Assembly (NCBI RefSeq): GCF_025165795.1 | Contig: NZ_JAJAGO010000001.1 | Location: 372,001-436,000 of the forward strand | DNA length: 64,000 bases | Direction of reading: 5' to 3' | From: Streptomyces gossypii | GTDB taxonomy: Bacteria; Actinomycetota; Actinomycetes; Streptomycetales; Streptomycetaceae | Shown here: positions 46,364-55,693 of the stretch, in pieces | Numbering within the stretch: position 1 is the first letter of the stretch | Layout of the letters: each line of letters begins with the position of its first letter | Program-made: the position numbers and the translations under genes | Notes under the pieces: generated by a model | Databases searched by the model: none | What the model saw: the letters and a program-made list of their open reading frames with translations, nothing else | Told to the model about the DNA's origin: nothing

Positions 46364-48130
46364 CTACAGGTACTGACCGGTGTTGGCCACCGTGTCGATG
46401 GAGCGCCCGGTGTCCGCGCCCTGCTTGCCGGTGACGAGCGTGCGGATGAAGACGATCCGCTCGCCCTTCTTGCCGGAGATGCGGGCCCAGTCGTCCGGGT
46501 TGGTGGTGTTGGGCAGGTCCTCGTTCTCCTTGAACTCGTCGACACACGCGGCGAGCAGGTGGGAGACCCTCAGACCCTTCTGGTTCTGGTCGAGGAAGGC
46601 CTTGATGGCCATCTTTTTTGCACGGTCCACGATGTTCTGGATCATGGCGCCGGAGTTGAAGTCCTTGAAGTAGAGGACTTCCTTGTCACCGTTGGCGTAG
46701 GTGACCTCGAGGAAGCGGTTCTCCTCCGATTCAGCGTACATCTGCTCGACCACCGACTGGATCATGCCGGCCGTGGTGGCTTCGGCGTCTCCGTTGTGCT
46801 CGGTGAGGTCTTCCGGATGCAGCGGCAGGGTGGGAGTGAGGTACTTCGAGAAGATGTCCCGCGCCGCCTCGGCGTCCGGACGCTCGATCTTGATCTTCAC
46901 GTCGAGGCGGCCGGGCCGCAGAATCGCGGGGTCGATCATGTCCTCGCGGTTCGAGGCGCCGATGACGATGACGTTCTCCAGGCCCTCCACCCCGTCGATC
47001 TCGGAGAGCAGCTGCGGGACGATGGTGTTCTCCACGTCCGAACTGACGCCGGATCCACGGGTGCGGAAGAGGGAGTCCATCTCATCGAAGAAGACGATGA
47101 CCGGCGTGCCCTCGCTCGCCTTCTCCCTCGCACGCTGGAAGACCAGCCGGATGTGCCGCTCGGTCTCGCCGACGTACTTGTTGAGCAGCTCCGGGCCCTT
47201 GATATTGAGGAAGTAGCTCTTGCCCTGGGGCTTCCCGGTCACCTCTGCGACCTTCTTGGCAAGCGAGTTGGCCACGGCCTTGGCGATCAGCGTCTTGCCG
47301 CAGCCAGGCGGTCCGTAGAGCAGCACCCCCTTGGGCGGGCGCAGTTCGTGCTCCTTGAAGACGTCCGGGAAGAGATAGGGCAGTTCCACCGCGTCGCGAA
47401 TGGACTCGATCTGCCCGCCCAGGCCACCGATTTTCGTGTAGTCGATGTCCGGAACCTCTTCGAGGACGAGCTCCTCGACCTCACTTTTGGGTACGACCTC
47501 GTAGACGTAGCCCGAACGTGGTTCCAGCAGCAGGGCGTCTCCGGCGCGGAGGGTGGCGTCCATGAGCGGCTCTGCGAGCCGGACCACCCGCTCTTCGTCG
47601 GTGTGCCCGACCACCAGGGCGCGCTCGCCGTCCTCCAGGACTTCCTTGAGGGTGACGATGTCCCCGGCGCTCTCGTACTCCATGGCCTCGACCACGTTGA
47701 GTGCCTCGTTGAGCATGACCTCCTGGCCGCGCCGGAGAGTGTCGAGCTCGACGCTGGGGCTGACATTCACCCGGAGCTTGCGGCCCCCGGTGAAGATGTC
47801 GGCCGTGCCGTCCTCGTTCGCCTGCAGGAACGCTCCGAATCCGGCCGGCGGCTGCGCGAGCCGGTCGACCTCCTCTTTGAGGGCCACGATCTGGTCGCGG
47901 GCCTCACGGAGGGTGTTGACGAGCCGCTCGTTCTGCGCGGACACGCCAGCCAGATTGGTCTGCAGCTCGACGATCCGCTCCTCGAGAATCCGAGTGTGAC
48001 GCGGAGAATCGGCGAGCTTGCGGCGCAGGACGGCGATTTCCTGCTCGAGATAGGCAACCTGACCAGCCGGGTCTTCAGAACCCCGACCCGGCCGGATGCC
48101 GCGGTTGGTGTCGTCGTCGTGGGCTGCCAC
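46364..48130 (-). CDS. arc: Proteasome-activating AAA+ ATPase Arc (Mpa)
   Basis: 588 residues from a GTG at 48130, preceded by GGAGGAGGTGAGG; MRT further upstream is not needed. Order: N-terminal coiled coil (about 25-95) that binds Pup, OB domains, AAA+ module with Walker A GPPGCGKT (273-280) and Walker B FFDEMD (DE at 348-349), and a C-terminal GQYL tail that fits the HbYX-type motif for opening the proteasome gate. It unfolds pupylated proteins and threads them into PrcAB. Confidence 0.97.
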   Translation of the reverse strand: MAAHDDDTNRGIRPGRGSEDPAGQVAYLEQEIAVLRRKLADSPRHTRILEERIVELQTNLAGVSAQNERLVNTLREARDQIVALKEEVDRLAQPPAGFGAFLQANEDGTADIFTGGRKLRVNVSPSVELDTLRRGQEVMLNEALNVVEAMEYESAGDIVTLKEVLEDGERALVVGHTDEERVVRLAEPLMDATLRAGDALLLEPRSGYVYEVVPKSEVEELVLEEVPDIDYTKIGGLGGQIESIRDAVELPYLFPDVFKEHELRPPKGVLLYGPPGCGKTLIAKAVANSLAKKVAEVTGKPQGKSYFLNIKGPELLNKYVGETERHIRLVFQRAREKASEGTPVIVFFDEMDSLFRTRGSGVSSDVENTIVPQLLSEIDGVEGLENVIVIGASNREDMIDPAILRPGRLDVKIKIERPDAEAARDIFSKYLTPTLPLHPEDLTEHNGDAEATTAGMIQSVVEQMYAESEENRFLEVTYANGDKEVLYFKDFNSGAMIQNIVDRAKKMAIKAFLDQNQKGLRVSHLLAACVDEFKENEDLPNTTNPDDWARISGKKGERIVFIRTLVTGKQGADTGRSIDTVANTGQYL

Positions 48131-48374
48131 GGTCCTCACCTCCTCCAGGGGGAGCTGGACGCTTCCTGACCCTACCTGGGCCGGTCCGGGTTGAAACCCC
48201 TAGATCACAAAGACGGTCGGGGTGTGTCTGATCTTCACCCTTGCGCACTCCCTCACCTCCGGGGAATACCCACCGATCGACGTCGGAAAGCGGCCCGGCT
48301 GTATCGTCGATCAGGTCAACACCCTTCAGGGGTGGCACTATTTCGTCACGAGCAGAGAAACGGCAGGTACCAGG

Positions 48375-48662
48375 ATGGGCAGCGGCACCGAAGCGCTCGA
48401 GGTCTGGATCGACCAGGATCTGTGCACGGGTGACGGCATCTGCGTGCAATACGCGCCTGAGGTCTTCGAGCTGGACATCGACGGCCTGGCCTATGTGAAG
48501 AGTCCTGGCGACGAGCTGCTGCAGGCCACGGGCGCCACGACGCCGGTGCCGCTGCCGCTGCTGCGGGACGTCGCGGATTCCGCGAAGGAGTGTCCCGGCG
48601 ACTGCATCCATGTGCGCCGCGTGGCGGACGGCGTGGAGGTGTACGGCCCCGACGCCGGGTGA
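48375..48662 (+). CDS. [3Fe-4S]-type ferredoxin
   Basis: 95 residues from the ATG at 48375. Ligand-like cysteines are Cys17 (DLCTGDGIC), Cys23 and Cys73 (KECPGDC), with Asp20 in place of the second cysteine of a 4Fe-4S set; Cys77 is an extra nearby Cys. Such ferredoxins give electrons to cytochrome P450s or other oxygenases. No P450 is adjacent. It is divergent from arc across 244 bp, so it may be co-regulated, but a link to the proteasome is speculative. Confidence 0.88.
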   Translation: MGSGTEALEVWIDQDLCTGDGICVQYAPEVFELDIDGLAYVKSPGDELLQATGATTPVPLPLLRDVADSAKECPGDCIHVRRVADGVEVYGPDAG

Positions 48663-48740
48663 CCGTCAGGATTACTCCGAAGCGCCGCAGGGCGCGCAGG
48701 GGCGTGGCGCCGCCGGGCGCGGCAGCTCCCGGGCAACTGC

Positions 48741-49388
48741 TCAGACGCTCCCGGCCACTGGCGACGGGACCAGCACGAACTTCCCGTCGCGCCACTCCCA
48801 CTTGACCTCCCGAGCCTGGTCCGGGCAGCAGCGGGGCACCTCGGGCGAGGAGTAGCCCAGGAGCCGCGCGGAGACCGTCCCGTGCCCCTGGGGGCCGACC
48901 TGGAAGTCCTGCGCGCTCATGTCCTCTCCGGTCGGCATCAGGGTTTCCACGACCTGCGGCCGCCCGCCGGCTTCGGTGGGGTGGGCGACCACGAAGATGC
49001 CGCTGGGCGGGGTGCCGATCCCCGAGTGGCAGCGGACCAGGGCCACGGTCTCCGCACGGCCGTCCCCGTCGAAGTCCGCGGCACCCTTGTCCAGGATGTC
49101 GACGGCGGGGCCGGAGCGGGCGGAATCGGCGGACTTGCCCGGACAGTCCACGGAAAAACGCGCCTTTGCCGGATCCGGGGCCGCGGCCGGTCCGGCGCCC
49201 TCCGGGCGCGCGCTGGCGTCGGGCGGCTGGAACACGGCCGAAAGGCCGAGCACGGCGGCGAGCGCCACACCGGTGGCGATCCAGTGCGCGAGGCGCACAC
49301 GGGTGTGCGGGAGGTCCGGGCCTGCCGACGGCTGCACGCGGGGTGTCTCCTGTGAGGCTGGGAGGGCGGGTGCCCCGCATCGTGCCAT
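48741..49388 (-). CDS. Predicted secreted or membrane-anchored protein of unknown function
   Basis: 215 residues from the ATG at 49388. The N-terminus is cytoplasmic and Pro-rich, then a hydrophobic segment (WIATGVALAAVLGLSAVF, about 36-53) places about 160 residues outside. The extracytoplasmic part contains DFDGDGRAE, an EF-hand/FG-GAP-like Ca2+-binding loop, and several cysteines. No named family is recognised. It stands between the ferredoxin and trmI. Confidence 0.6.
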   Translation of the reverse strand: MARCGAPALPASQETPRVQPSAGPDLPHTRVRLAHWIATGVALAAVLGLSAVFQPPDASARPEGAGPAAAPDPAKARFSVDCPGKSADSARSGPAVDILDKGAADFDGDGRAETVALVRCHSGIGTPPSGIFVVAHPTEAGGRPQVVETLMPTGEDMSAQDFQVGPQGHGTVSARLLGYSSPEVPRCCPDQAREVKWEWRDGKFVLVPSPVAGSV

Positions 49389-49544
49389 ACGTCACAGCCG
49401 GGCGGCACGACCGGGGCCGCGTTTCCAGAAGCCTCAACTCGCGAGGCCGTCAACACCGGGGGGCGGGTGCCGAGTTCCGTACCGCGGAAGTACTGCGGGA
49501 CGGCGGCCCGGCTGGATATCAGCCCTGGATTCCAGCCATGAATC

Positions 49545-50435
49545 CTAGCGGGAGCCGCCCGGGCCGGTGTAGTCGTCGCCGTAGGAGCCCTTGGAGGGCC
49601 GGCGGCGACGCAGTGGCGGCTCGACGCCGTCCGCGAGGCGGCGGGCGGTGAGCAGGAACCCGGTGTGCCCGATCATGCGATGGTCGGGACGCACAGCCAG
49701 GCCCTCGACGTGCCAGTTGCGGACCATGGTCTCCCACGCCTGCGGCTCGTTGAAGGTGCCGTACTCGCGGAGGGACTCGACGGTGCGCGCGAGCTGTGTG
49801 GTGGTGGCCACGTAGGCGCAGACGATCCCGCCGGGGACCAGCGCCTTGGAGACCACCTCCAGGCACTCCCAGGGAGCGAGCATGTCCAGGATGACGCGGT
49901 CGACGTCGGCCTCGGCGAGGTTGTCCTGGAGGTCACCCACGGTGAGCGTCCAGGCGGGGTGCGGGCTGCCGAAGTAACGCTCGACGTTCCGCTGCGCGAT
50001 CTCGGCGAAGTCGGCGCGGCGCTCGTAGGAGTGCAGCATTCCCTGGTCGCCGATGGCCCGCAGCAGGAAGGTGCTCAGTGAGCCGGATCCCACACCGGCC
50101 TCGACGATCCGTGCGCCGGGGAAGATGTCGGCCATCGCCAGCACCTGCCCCGCGTCCTTCGGATAGACGACGGCGGCGCCGCGTGGCATGGACAGGACAT
50201 AGTCAGGGAGCAGGGGGCGCAGCGCCAGATAGGCGACGTTTCCCGTGGTACGGACGACACTGCCTTCGGGCGCGCCGATCAGCTCATCATGCGGGAAGGC
50301 ACCCTTGTGGGTGTGGAAGCTCTTCCCGGCTTCGAGCGTGAACGTGTAGTGGCGTCCCTTGGGATCGGTGAGCTGGACCTGGTCCCCGACTTTGAAGGGC
50401 CCGCGACGGCGGGCGGCACCGGTCGGTTCGGACAT
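49545..50435 (-). CDS. trmI: tRNA (adenine-58-N1) methyltransferase TrmI
   Basis: 296 residues, start MSEPTGAARRRGPFKVGDQV. An N-terminal beta domain (about 1-75) precedes a Rossmann-fold methyltransferase core with the AdoMet loop VEAGVGSGSLS (111-121) and the catalytic-region motifs (DRVILDMLAPWE, TTQLARTVESLRE). It makes m1A58 in the T-loop of tRNAs, stabilising them. Its neighbourhood with arc and the RecB-like gene is conserved in actinobacteria. Rossmann-loop residues are intact. Confidence 0.95.
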   Translation of the reverse strand: MSEPTGAARRRGPFKVGDQVQLTDPKGRHYTFTLEAGKSFHTHKGAFPHDELIGAPEGSVVRTTGNVAYLALRPLLPDYVLSMPRGAAVVYPKDAGQVLAMADIFPGARIVEAGVGSGSLSTFLLRAIGDQGMLHSYERRADFAEIAQRNVERYFGSPHPAWTLTVGDLQDNLAEADVDRVILDMLAPWECLEVVSKALVPGGIVCAYVATTTQLARTVESLREYGTFNEPQAWETMVRNWHVEGLAVRPDHRMIGHTGFLLTARRLADGVEPPLRRRRPSKGSYGDDYTGPGGSR

Positions 50436-50505
50436 GCCACCAGCCTAGCCGGTCGGCCGGACCCACCGTGACCAGGGTCGCCCCGGACAGCCCGGGTGCG
50501 GGCGC

Positions 50506-51744
50506 TCAGCGCTTGGCCATGGCCTCGACGAACGCCTTCTCCACGTCGCCGGTGGACAGCACGCCGTAGATCTCCCCGCTCTCCTCGACCACCAGGTACT
50601 CCGTCGCGGGTGCGGCACGCAGGTGGTCGAGCAGTTCCTCCCCGGCGAGCTCGGCCGGGACCCGCATGCCGTCCTTGAGGTCCTGCGCGAGGGTACTCAC
50701 CGCGACCCAGGGGCGGCGGTGCTCGGGGACGCCGACGATGGCGGACTCCCGGACCAGCGAGAGCGGGTCCCCCTGGCCGTCCACCACCACCAGGGCGCGG
50801 GCGCCGGCCTCGTTGGCCCTGCGCAGCGCCTCGGACAGCGGGGTCTCGGACTCGACGGGTACGGCCCGGCGGGTGAGCGTACGGGCACGCAGCTCCGGCA
50901 GGCGCTCGCGGAGCCGGGCCATGCGCAGGCTGTTCCCCGCTCCGGTCCAGATGATGGCGGCGAGGATCGCGGCGAGCAGCGCGTCCGTCAGGGTGTCCAT
51001 GCCGCCGACGCCGTCGTCGGTGAACCCGCCGGCATGGGTGGCCAGGGGGAATCCGATCAGGACCGCGATGGCCAGTGCGCGGCCGGTCCAGGCCGCGGCG
51101 ACCGTGCCGGTCATGGCCCTGCCGCTGAGCTTCCAGACGACGGCCCGCAGCATCCGCCCGCCGTCCAGCGGCAGGCCGGGCAGGAGGTTGAAGACGGCGA
51201 CGATCAGGTTCGAGATCATCAGCCCGGCCAGCAGCACGCCGGGGACGGTGCCGGGCTCCACCAGCTGCATCCCGCCGTAGAAGACTCCAGCGAGGACGAG
51301 CGACAGCAGCGGGCCGACGAAGGCGAGCACGAACTCCCGGCCGGGGGTTTCGGACTCCTTCTCGATCTCGGAGACGCCGCCGAAGAACTGCAGCTGGATG
51401 CGGCGCACCGGGAGGTCGAAGCGCAGCGCGGCGACCGTGTGGGCCAGCTCGTGGACGAGGACGGAGGCGTAGAAGGCTACGGCGAAGAAGAGGGCGATGA
51501 GGTAGCGGATGTTCCCCAGCTCGGGCAGCACGCGGTCGAGCTGGCCGCCGAAGACCCAGGTGATCAGTGCCGCCACGAGGAACCAGCTGGGTGCCACGTA
51601 GACGGGCACGCCGAAGGGACGGCCCATCAGGATGCCGCCGCCACTGCCGCGTGGGGGCCGGGGTGGCCGGCCGTCCCCGTCGCCTGCGGGGCTGGGGCTG
51701 CCGACGCGCTCGCGGGGCCCGCCGCCGTTGTCCGTGTCTGCCAA
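50506..51744 (-). CDS. Site-2-type zinc metalloprotease with C-terminal CBS domains
   Basis: 412 residues from a TTG at 51744 with GGAGAGG 5 nt upstream. A Pro/Gly-rich N-terminus precedes six or so membrane segments with the zinc site HELAH (His98, Glu99, His102) and the second motif NLLPGLPLDGGRML. Two CBS domains at the C-terminus (about 265-410) may sense adenine nucleotides. Such SpoIVFB-like proteases cut within membranes and often activate sigma or anti-sigma factors; the target is unknown. It is divergent from the RecB-like gene. Confidence 0.88.
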   Translation of the reverse strand: MADTDNGGGPRERVGSPSPAGDGDGRPPRPPRGSGGGILMGRPFGVPVYVAPSWFLVAALITWVFGGQLDRVLPELGNIRYLIALFFAVAFYASVLVHELAHTVAALRFDLPVRRIQLQFFGGVSEIEKESETPGREFVLAFVGPLLSLVLAGVFYGGMQLVEPGTVPGVLLAGLMISNLIVAVFNLLPGLPLDGGRMLRAVVWKLSGRAMTGTVAAAWTGRALAIAVLIGFPLATHAGGFTDDGVGGMDTLTDALLAAILAAIIWTGAGNSLRMARLRERLPELRARTLTRRAVPVESETPLSEALRRANEAGARALVVVDGQGDPLSLVRESAIVGVPEHRRPWVAVSTLAQDLKDGMRVPAELAGEELLDHLRAAPATEYLVVEESGEIYGVLSTGDVEKAFVEAMAKR

Positions 51745-51867
51745 GGGGTCCTCTCCGCCATGCCTCGCACCCCGCGCGTGCGCAGCCACGTCGATCATGT
51801 CGTGCGAGCGTGCCGTGCGAGGACGTCTGCCGTCGATGGTATGCGCCCCGCTGTCAGTGGCGGGCCG

Positions 51868-51873
51868 TAGGGT
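51868..51873 (+). promoter_or_regulatory. Candidate -10 hexamer (TAGGGT) of a leaderless transcript
   Basis: TAGGGT ends 7 nt before the ATG at 51881, the same arrangement as before the DUF1844 gene. No Shine-Dalgarno sequence is visible. Confidence 0.4.
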
Positions 51874-51880
51874 CTGGCCC

Positions 51881-52819
51881 ATGAGTAGCCTTCCCTCCGC
51901 CGCGGGGAGATCCCGGGGGAAATCCGGGCCCGCCGTACCGCCCAGTTCGCTGTCTCCCTCCCGGGCCGGCGATTTCATGCAGTGCCCGCTGCTCTACCGC
52001 TTCCGGGTGATCGACCGGCTGCCGGAGAAGCCCTCGGCCGCCGCCACCAGGGGCACGGTGGTGCACTCGGTGCTGGAGCGGCTCTTCGACGCCCCGGCCG
52101 CGGAGCGGAGCGTTCGGCGTGCCCGTTCGCTCGTGCCGGTGGAGTGGGAGCGGCTGCTGGCGAAACGCCCGGAGCTCGCGGAGCTGTTCGCCGCGGAGGG
52201 CTCCGAAGGTGCTGACGGGGGCGCTGACGGCGCCGCGGAGCTGGCCAGGTGGCTGGCGGAGGCGGAGGCGCTGGTCGAGCGCTGGTTCACGCTGGAGGAT
52301 CCGGTCCGGCTGGAGCCTGCGGACCGTGAGCTGTTCGTGGAGGCGAGGCTGGAGTCGGGCCTGCGGCTGCGCGGCATCATCGACCGGGTGGATGTGGCGC
52401 CGACGGGCGAGGTGCGGATCGTCGACTACAAGACGGGCAAGGCGCCGAAGCCGGAGTTCGCGGCGGGCGCGCTGTTCCAGATGAAGTTCTACGCGCTGGT
52501 TCTGTGGCGGCTGCACGGTTCGGTGCCGCGCCGGCTCCAGCTCGTGTATCTGGGCAGCGGTGACGTCGTGACGTACGACCCGGAGGAGTCCGATCTGCTG
52601 GGCGTGGAGCGCAAGCTGCTGGCCCTGTGGGACGCGATCGAGCGGGCGACGGAGTCCGGGGACTGGCGGCCCCGGCGGAGCCGCCTGTGCGACTGGTGTG
52701 ACCACCAGGAGCGGTGTCCCGAGTTCGGCGGCACTCCCCCGCCGTATCCGCTGACAATCCAGCCGAAGCTGCCCGCGCCGCGCGCCGAGGGGGCAGGCGA
52801 GGTGGTGGGGGGAGCTTAG
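51881..52819 (+). CDS. RecB-family PD-(D/E)XK nuclease
   Basis: 312 residues from the ATG at 51881. The nuclease fold has the catalytic core GEVRIVDYKTGKAP (Asp and Lys), preceded by the His/Glu motif region (GTVVHSVLERLF). A cysteine pair at the C-terminus (CDWCDHQERCP) plus Cys in FMQCPLLYRF match the four-Cys iron-sulfur cluster of AddB-like nucleases. It is probably a stand-alone DNA repair exonuclease. Located between the site-2 protease (divergent) and the response regulator. Confidence 0.9.
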   Translation: MSSLPSAAGRSRGKSGPAVPPSSLSPSRAGDFMQCPLLYRFRVIDRLPEKPSAAATRGTVVHSVLERLFDAPAAERSVRRARSLVPVEWERLLAKRPELAELFAAEGSEGADGGADGAAELARWLAEAEALVERWFTLEDPVRLEPADRELFVEARLESGLRLRGIIDRVDVAPTGEVRIVDYKTGKAPKPEFAAGALFQMKFYALVLWRLHGSVPRRLQLVYLGSGDVVTYDPEESDLLGVERKLLALWDAIERATESGDWRPRRSRLCDWCDHQERCPEFGGTPPPYPLTIQPKLPAPRAEGAGEVVGGA

Positions 52820-52919
52820 AAGCTGCGGTCCCGCCCCCCCGCTGGCCTCGGGGCGTGGGACAGCGGCTTCGTAGGCAAGAATGGGGGGATCGCGCCTGTC
52901 CGCCTACGAAGGAGCCTCT

Positions 52920-53594
52920 GTGGCAATCCGCGTACTTCTGGTCGATGATCAGCCACTGCTGCGCACCGGCTTCCGGATGATTCTCGAGGCCGAGAACGAC
53001 GTCGCCGTGGTCGGTGAGGCCGGGGACGGCCTGCAGGCGCTCGACCAGGTGCGTGCGCTGCAACCGGATGTCGTGCTGATGGACATCCGGATGCCCCGGA
53101 TGGACGGCGTCGAGGCGACCAGGCAGATCACCGGTCCGGCCAAGGACGGCCCGGCGAAGGTGCTGGTGCTGACGACCTTCGACCTCGACGAGTACGTGGT
53201 GGAGGCGCTGCGGGCGGGTGCCAGCGGCTTTCTGCTCAAGGACGCCCCAGCAGGGGAACTGGTGCAGGCCATCCGGGTGGTCGCCGCGGGTGAGGCCATG
53301 CTCGCGCCGTCGATCACGCGGCGGCTGCTGGACAAGTACGCGGGGAAGCTCCCCTCCGGGGAGGACCAGGTGCCGAACACCCTGCACACGCTCACGGAGC
53401 GTGAGGTCGAGGTGTTGAAGCTGGTGGCGCGTGGCCTGTCGAACGCCGAGATCGCCGCGGATCTGTTCGTGAGCGAGACGACGGTGAAGACGCATGTGGG
53501 TCATGTGCTGACGAAGCTGGGCCTGCGTGACCGGGTTCAGGCGGCGGTGTACGCCTACGAGAGCGGGCTGGTGAGGCCGGGCGCCGCCCAGTGA
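52920..53594 (+). CDS. NarL/LuxR-family response regulator (orphan)
   Basis: 224 residues from the GTG at 52920, with AAGGAG 6 nt upstream. The receiver domain has the acidic pair Asp9/Asp10, the phospho-acceptor Asp55 (VLMDIRMPR) and the Lys of FLLKDAPAG; the LuxR helix-turn-helix (LTEREVEVLKLVARGLSNAE, then IAADLFVSETTVKTH) is C-terminal. No histidine kinase is adjacent, so this is an orphan here. A perfect 20-bp terminator follows. Confidence 0.92.
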   Translation: MAIRVLLVDDQPLLRTGFRMILEAENDVAVVGEAGDGLQALDQVRALQPDVVLMDIRMPRMDGVEATRQITGPAKDGPAKVLVLTTFDLDEYVVEALRAGASGFLLKDAPAGELVQAIRVVAAGEAMLAPSITRRLLDKYAGKLPSGEDQVPNTLHTLTEREVEVLKLVARGLSNAEIAADLFVSETTVKTHVGHVLTKLGLRDRVQAAVYAYESGLVRPGAAQ

Positions 53595-53630
53595 GCCCGT
53601 CCGGGTGAATCGCCCGCACGCTTGCCGGTG

Positions 53631-53675
53631 AAAACGGCCGCCGGCCCCGCTCCGTGCGGGGCCGGCGGCCGTTTT
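53631..53675. terminator. Bidirectional terminator
   Basis: Perfect 20-bp stem with A/T tips: arms 53631-53650 and 53656-53675, loop TCCGT. It lies between the response regulator and the substrate-binding protein, which converge. Confidence 0.9.
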
Positions 53676-53698
53676 CTGTCCTGCTCAGGCGCGGTGGC

Positions 53699-55294
53699 TC
53701 AGTCGACGCCCCGCCCGAGCTCCCACAGCTGCAGCACGGAGGCGGAGTTGAGGGCCCACTCGCCGCCGGTGATGTCGTCGCGTACGGCGATGTACTGCTT
53801 GCCCTGCCAGACCGGGAGCAGCGGCACCTCGTCCGCGACGATGTCCTGTGCCCGCTCGAAGTCGCCTGCGGTGGCGGCGCGGTTGGTCTCGCTGCGGGTC
53901 TCCGGGATGACGTTTTCGCGGATCTCCTTGTTCGCGTAGGCCAGCTTGAGGACGTTGTCCTTCACGAAGAAGGGCGCGATGAAGTTGTCCGGGTCCAGGA
54001 AGTCGGGGAACCAGCCGAAGCCGTAGACGTCGTAGTCGCCGTTCTGGGCTGCCGGGAGGTACTCCTTCCAGGGGACGCCCTTGATCTCCACGTCGAAGGC
54101 ACCGGAGGCGTTCAGCTGCTTCTGCAGCGTCTTGAACTCCTCGGCGGTGACGGCACCGTAGTGGTCGGTCGTGTAGTGGAGGGTCAGCTTGACCGGCTTG
54201 TCGATGCCCGCCGACCGGAGGATTTCCCGTGCCGCCTTGGCGTTGGGCTCGTCGTACTCGTTGAAGAAGGAGTTCCGGTGGCCGGGGAGGCCGCTCGGGA
54301 CCAGGGAGTAGAGGGCCTCGGTGGTGCGCCGGTACACATCACGGGTCAGAGCCTTGCGGTCGACCACCTGGGCCATGGCCCGCCGGATCGCCTTGTTTCC
54401 GCCGATGGCCGATTTGGTGTCGAAGACGAGGTAGCGGATCTCCTGACCGGGCGACTCGATGAGGTCGATCTTGTCCTTCTGGTCCTTTTCCAGCCGCTGC
54501 ACCTGCTCCGGCGAGATGGACCGGTTCATCACGTCGATCTTGCCGCTCTTGAGCGCCTTCTCCATGGTGTCGCCGCTCTTGAACATCCGCAGCTCGATCT
54601 TCGAGTTCTTGAGGTCGAGCGTGCCCTCGTACTCCTCGTTCTTGGAGAACACCGCCTCGCCGGTCTTGGGCTCGAAGGAGTCCAGGGTGTACGGCCCGGA
54701 GCCGATGACCTTGTGGCCCTTCTTGAAGCTCTTGCGGGGGTAGCTCTCGCTGTCGAGGATCGCGGCGGCCGGGGTGGCCAGCTTGTAGGGGAAGGTGGCG
54801 TCCGGTTCCTTGAGGTGGAAGACCACCTCGCTGTCGCTGGGCGCCTCGACCTTGTCGATGTTCGCCAGCAGCGAGGCGGGACCGAGGTCGTAGCCGATGT
54901 CGAGCATGCGCTTCACCGAGAACTCGACGTCCTGGGCGGTCAGCTTGTTGCCGTTGGTGAATTTCAGGCCGTCACGCATGGTGCAGCGGTACTGTTCCCC
55001 CTGCTGGTCGGTGAACTCGCACTTCTTGGCGGCCTCCATCACCGGCTCGGTGCCGGAGCGGGGCGAGCGCAGCAGGGTCTGGAAGGTGCTGCGCATGATG
55101 TTCCAGGCAGCGGTCTCGTAGCCCGCCGCCGGGTCGAAGGGCGCCGGGGAGTCCTTCGTCACGGCGAACTGGTCCGTCGTGCCCACCACGATGGTGTCTC
55201 CGCCCGAGTCACCCCCGTCCGACCCGCCACATGCGGCGAGCAGCGGAGCGAGCAGGACTGCCATGGCAGGCAGTACCAGGGTCTTTCGATTCAT
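53699..55294 (-). CDS. Oligopeptide-type ABC transporter substrate-binding lipoprotein (orphan)
   Basis: 531 residues. A lipoprotein signal peptide with lipobox LAAC (Cys at about 22) is followed by an SBP_bac_5 domain (about 75-430; for example YRCTMRDGLKFTNGNKLTAQ) typical of DppA/OppA-type receptors. It would bind peptides or a similar solute on the outer membrane face. No permease or ATPase genes are adjacent, so it must work with a system encoded elsewhere. Confidence 0.9.
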   Translation of the reverse strand: MNRKTLVLPAMAVLLAPLLAACGGSDGGDSGGDTIVVGTTDQFAVTKDSPAPFDPAAGYETAAWNIMRSTFQTLLRSPRSGTEPVMEAAKKCEFTDQQGEQYRCTMRDGLKFTNGNKLTAQDVEFSVKRMLDIGYDLGPASLLANIDKVEAPSDSEVVFHLKEPDATFPYKLATPAAAILDSESYPRKSFKKGHKVIGSGPYTLDSFEPKTGEAVFSKNEEYEGTLDLKNSKIELRMFKSGDTMEKALKSGKIDVMNRSISPEQVQRLEKDQKDKIDLIESPGQEIRYLVFDTKSAIGGNKAIRRAMAQVVDRKALTRDVYRRTTEALYSLVPSGLPGHRNSFFNEYDEPNAKAAREILRSAGIDKPVKLTLHYTTDHYGAVTAEEFKTLQKQLNASGAFDVEIKGVPWKEYLPAAQNGDYDVYGFGWFPDFLDPDNFIAPFFVKDNVLKLAYANKEIRENVIPETRSETNRAATAGDFERAQDIVADEVPLLPVWQGKQYIAVRDDITGGEWALNSASVLQLWELGRGVD

Positions 55295-55693
55295 CGTCGA
55301 CGGTCTCCCTCGTCCGGCCAGGGGTTGTTGCAGGGGTCTTATGGCCGAGAAGAAGACATTAGTAGTTGTGCCACCGGATTCCCGAACAGGGTCCTGTAAG
55401 CGGACAATCGCGCACCGATATCACCGGTCGCTGATCCGCTATACGGACGCCGGAACGTTCCTGACGACCGGCAACCAATGCGGACACAAGGGTGCGCCTT
55501 CCACAGCGATGGACCCCTCCTCAGCACAGCGGGTGAAGCCTGTCGACACTCCCCGCGCGTGACAAAACTCACCCTATCAACTCACGGGCGATGCACGGGA
55601 ATTCGGACGGAGAATGCGTCCCGTCTCCCTCGGCGCCCGCTCCCGCGGTTATCCCTGCATTCCCGGAAGCAGCAGCCCGCACCCGGAACACCC
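55295..55693. other. Gene-less stretch of about 400 bp upstream of the binding protein
   Basis: No convincing gene is seen on either strand. The interval must hold the promoter and leader of the substrate-binding protein (minus strand), but no clear -35/-10 pair or riboswitch-like structure is recognised. The G+C content looks lower than in the surrounding coding sequence. Confidence 0.4.

Noticed and set aside
34404..48130. A new defence system built around WYL regulators, a helicase and a nuclease
   Set aside because: The WYL proteins are PafB/PafC, the helicase is HelY and the order matches the conserved actinobacterial Pup-proteasome neighbourhood; no defence-specific effector is present.
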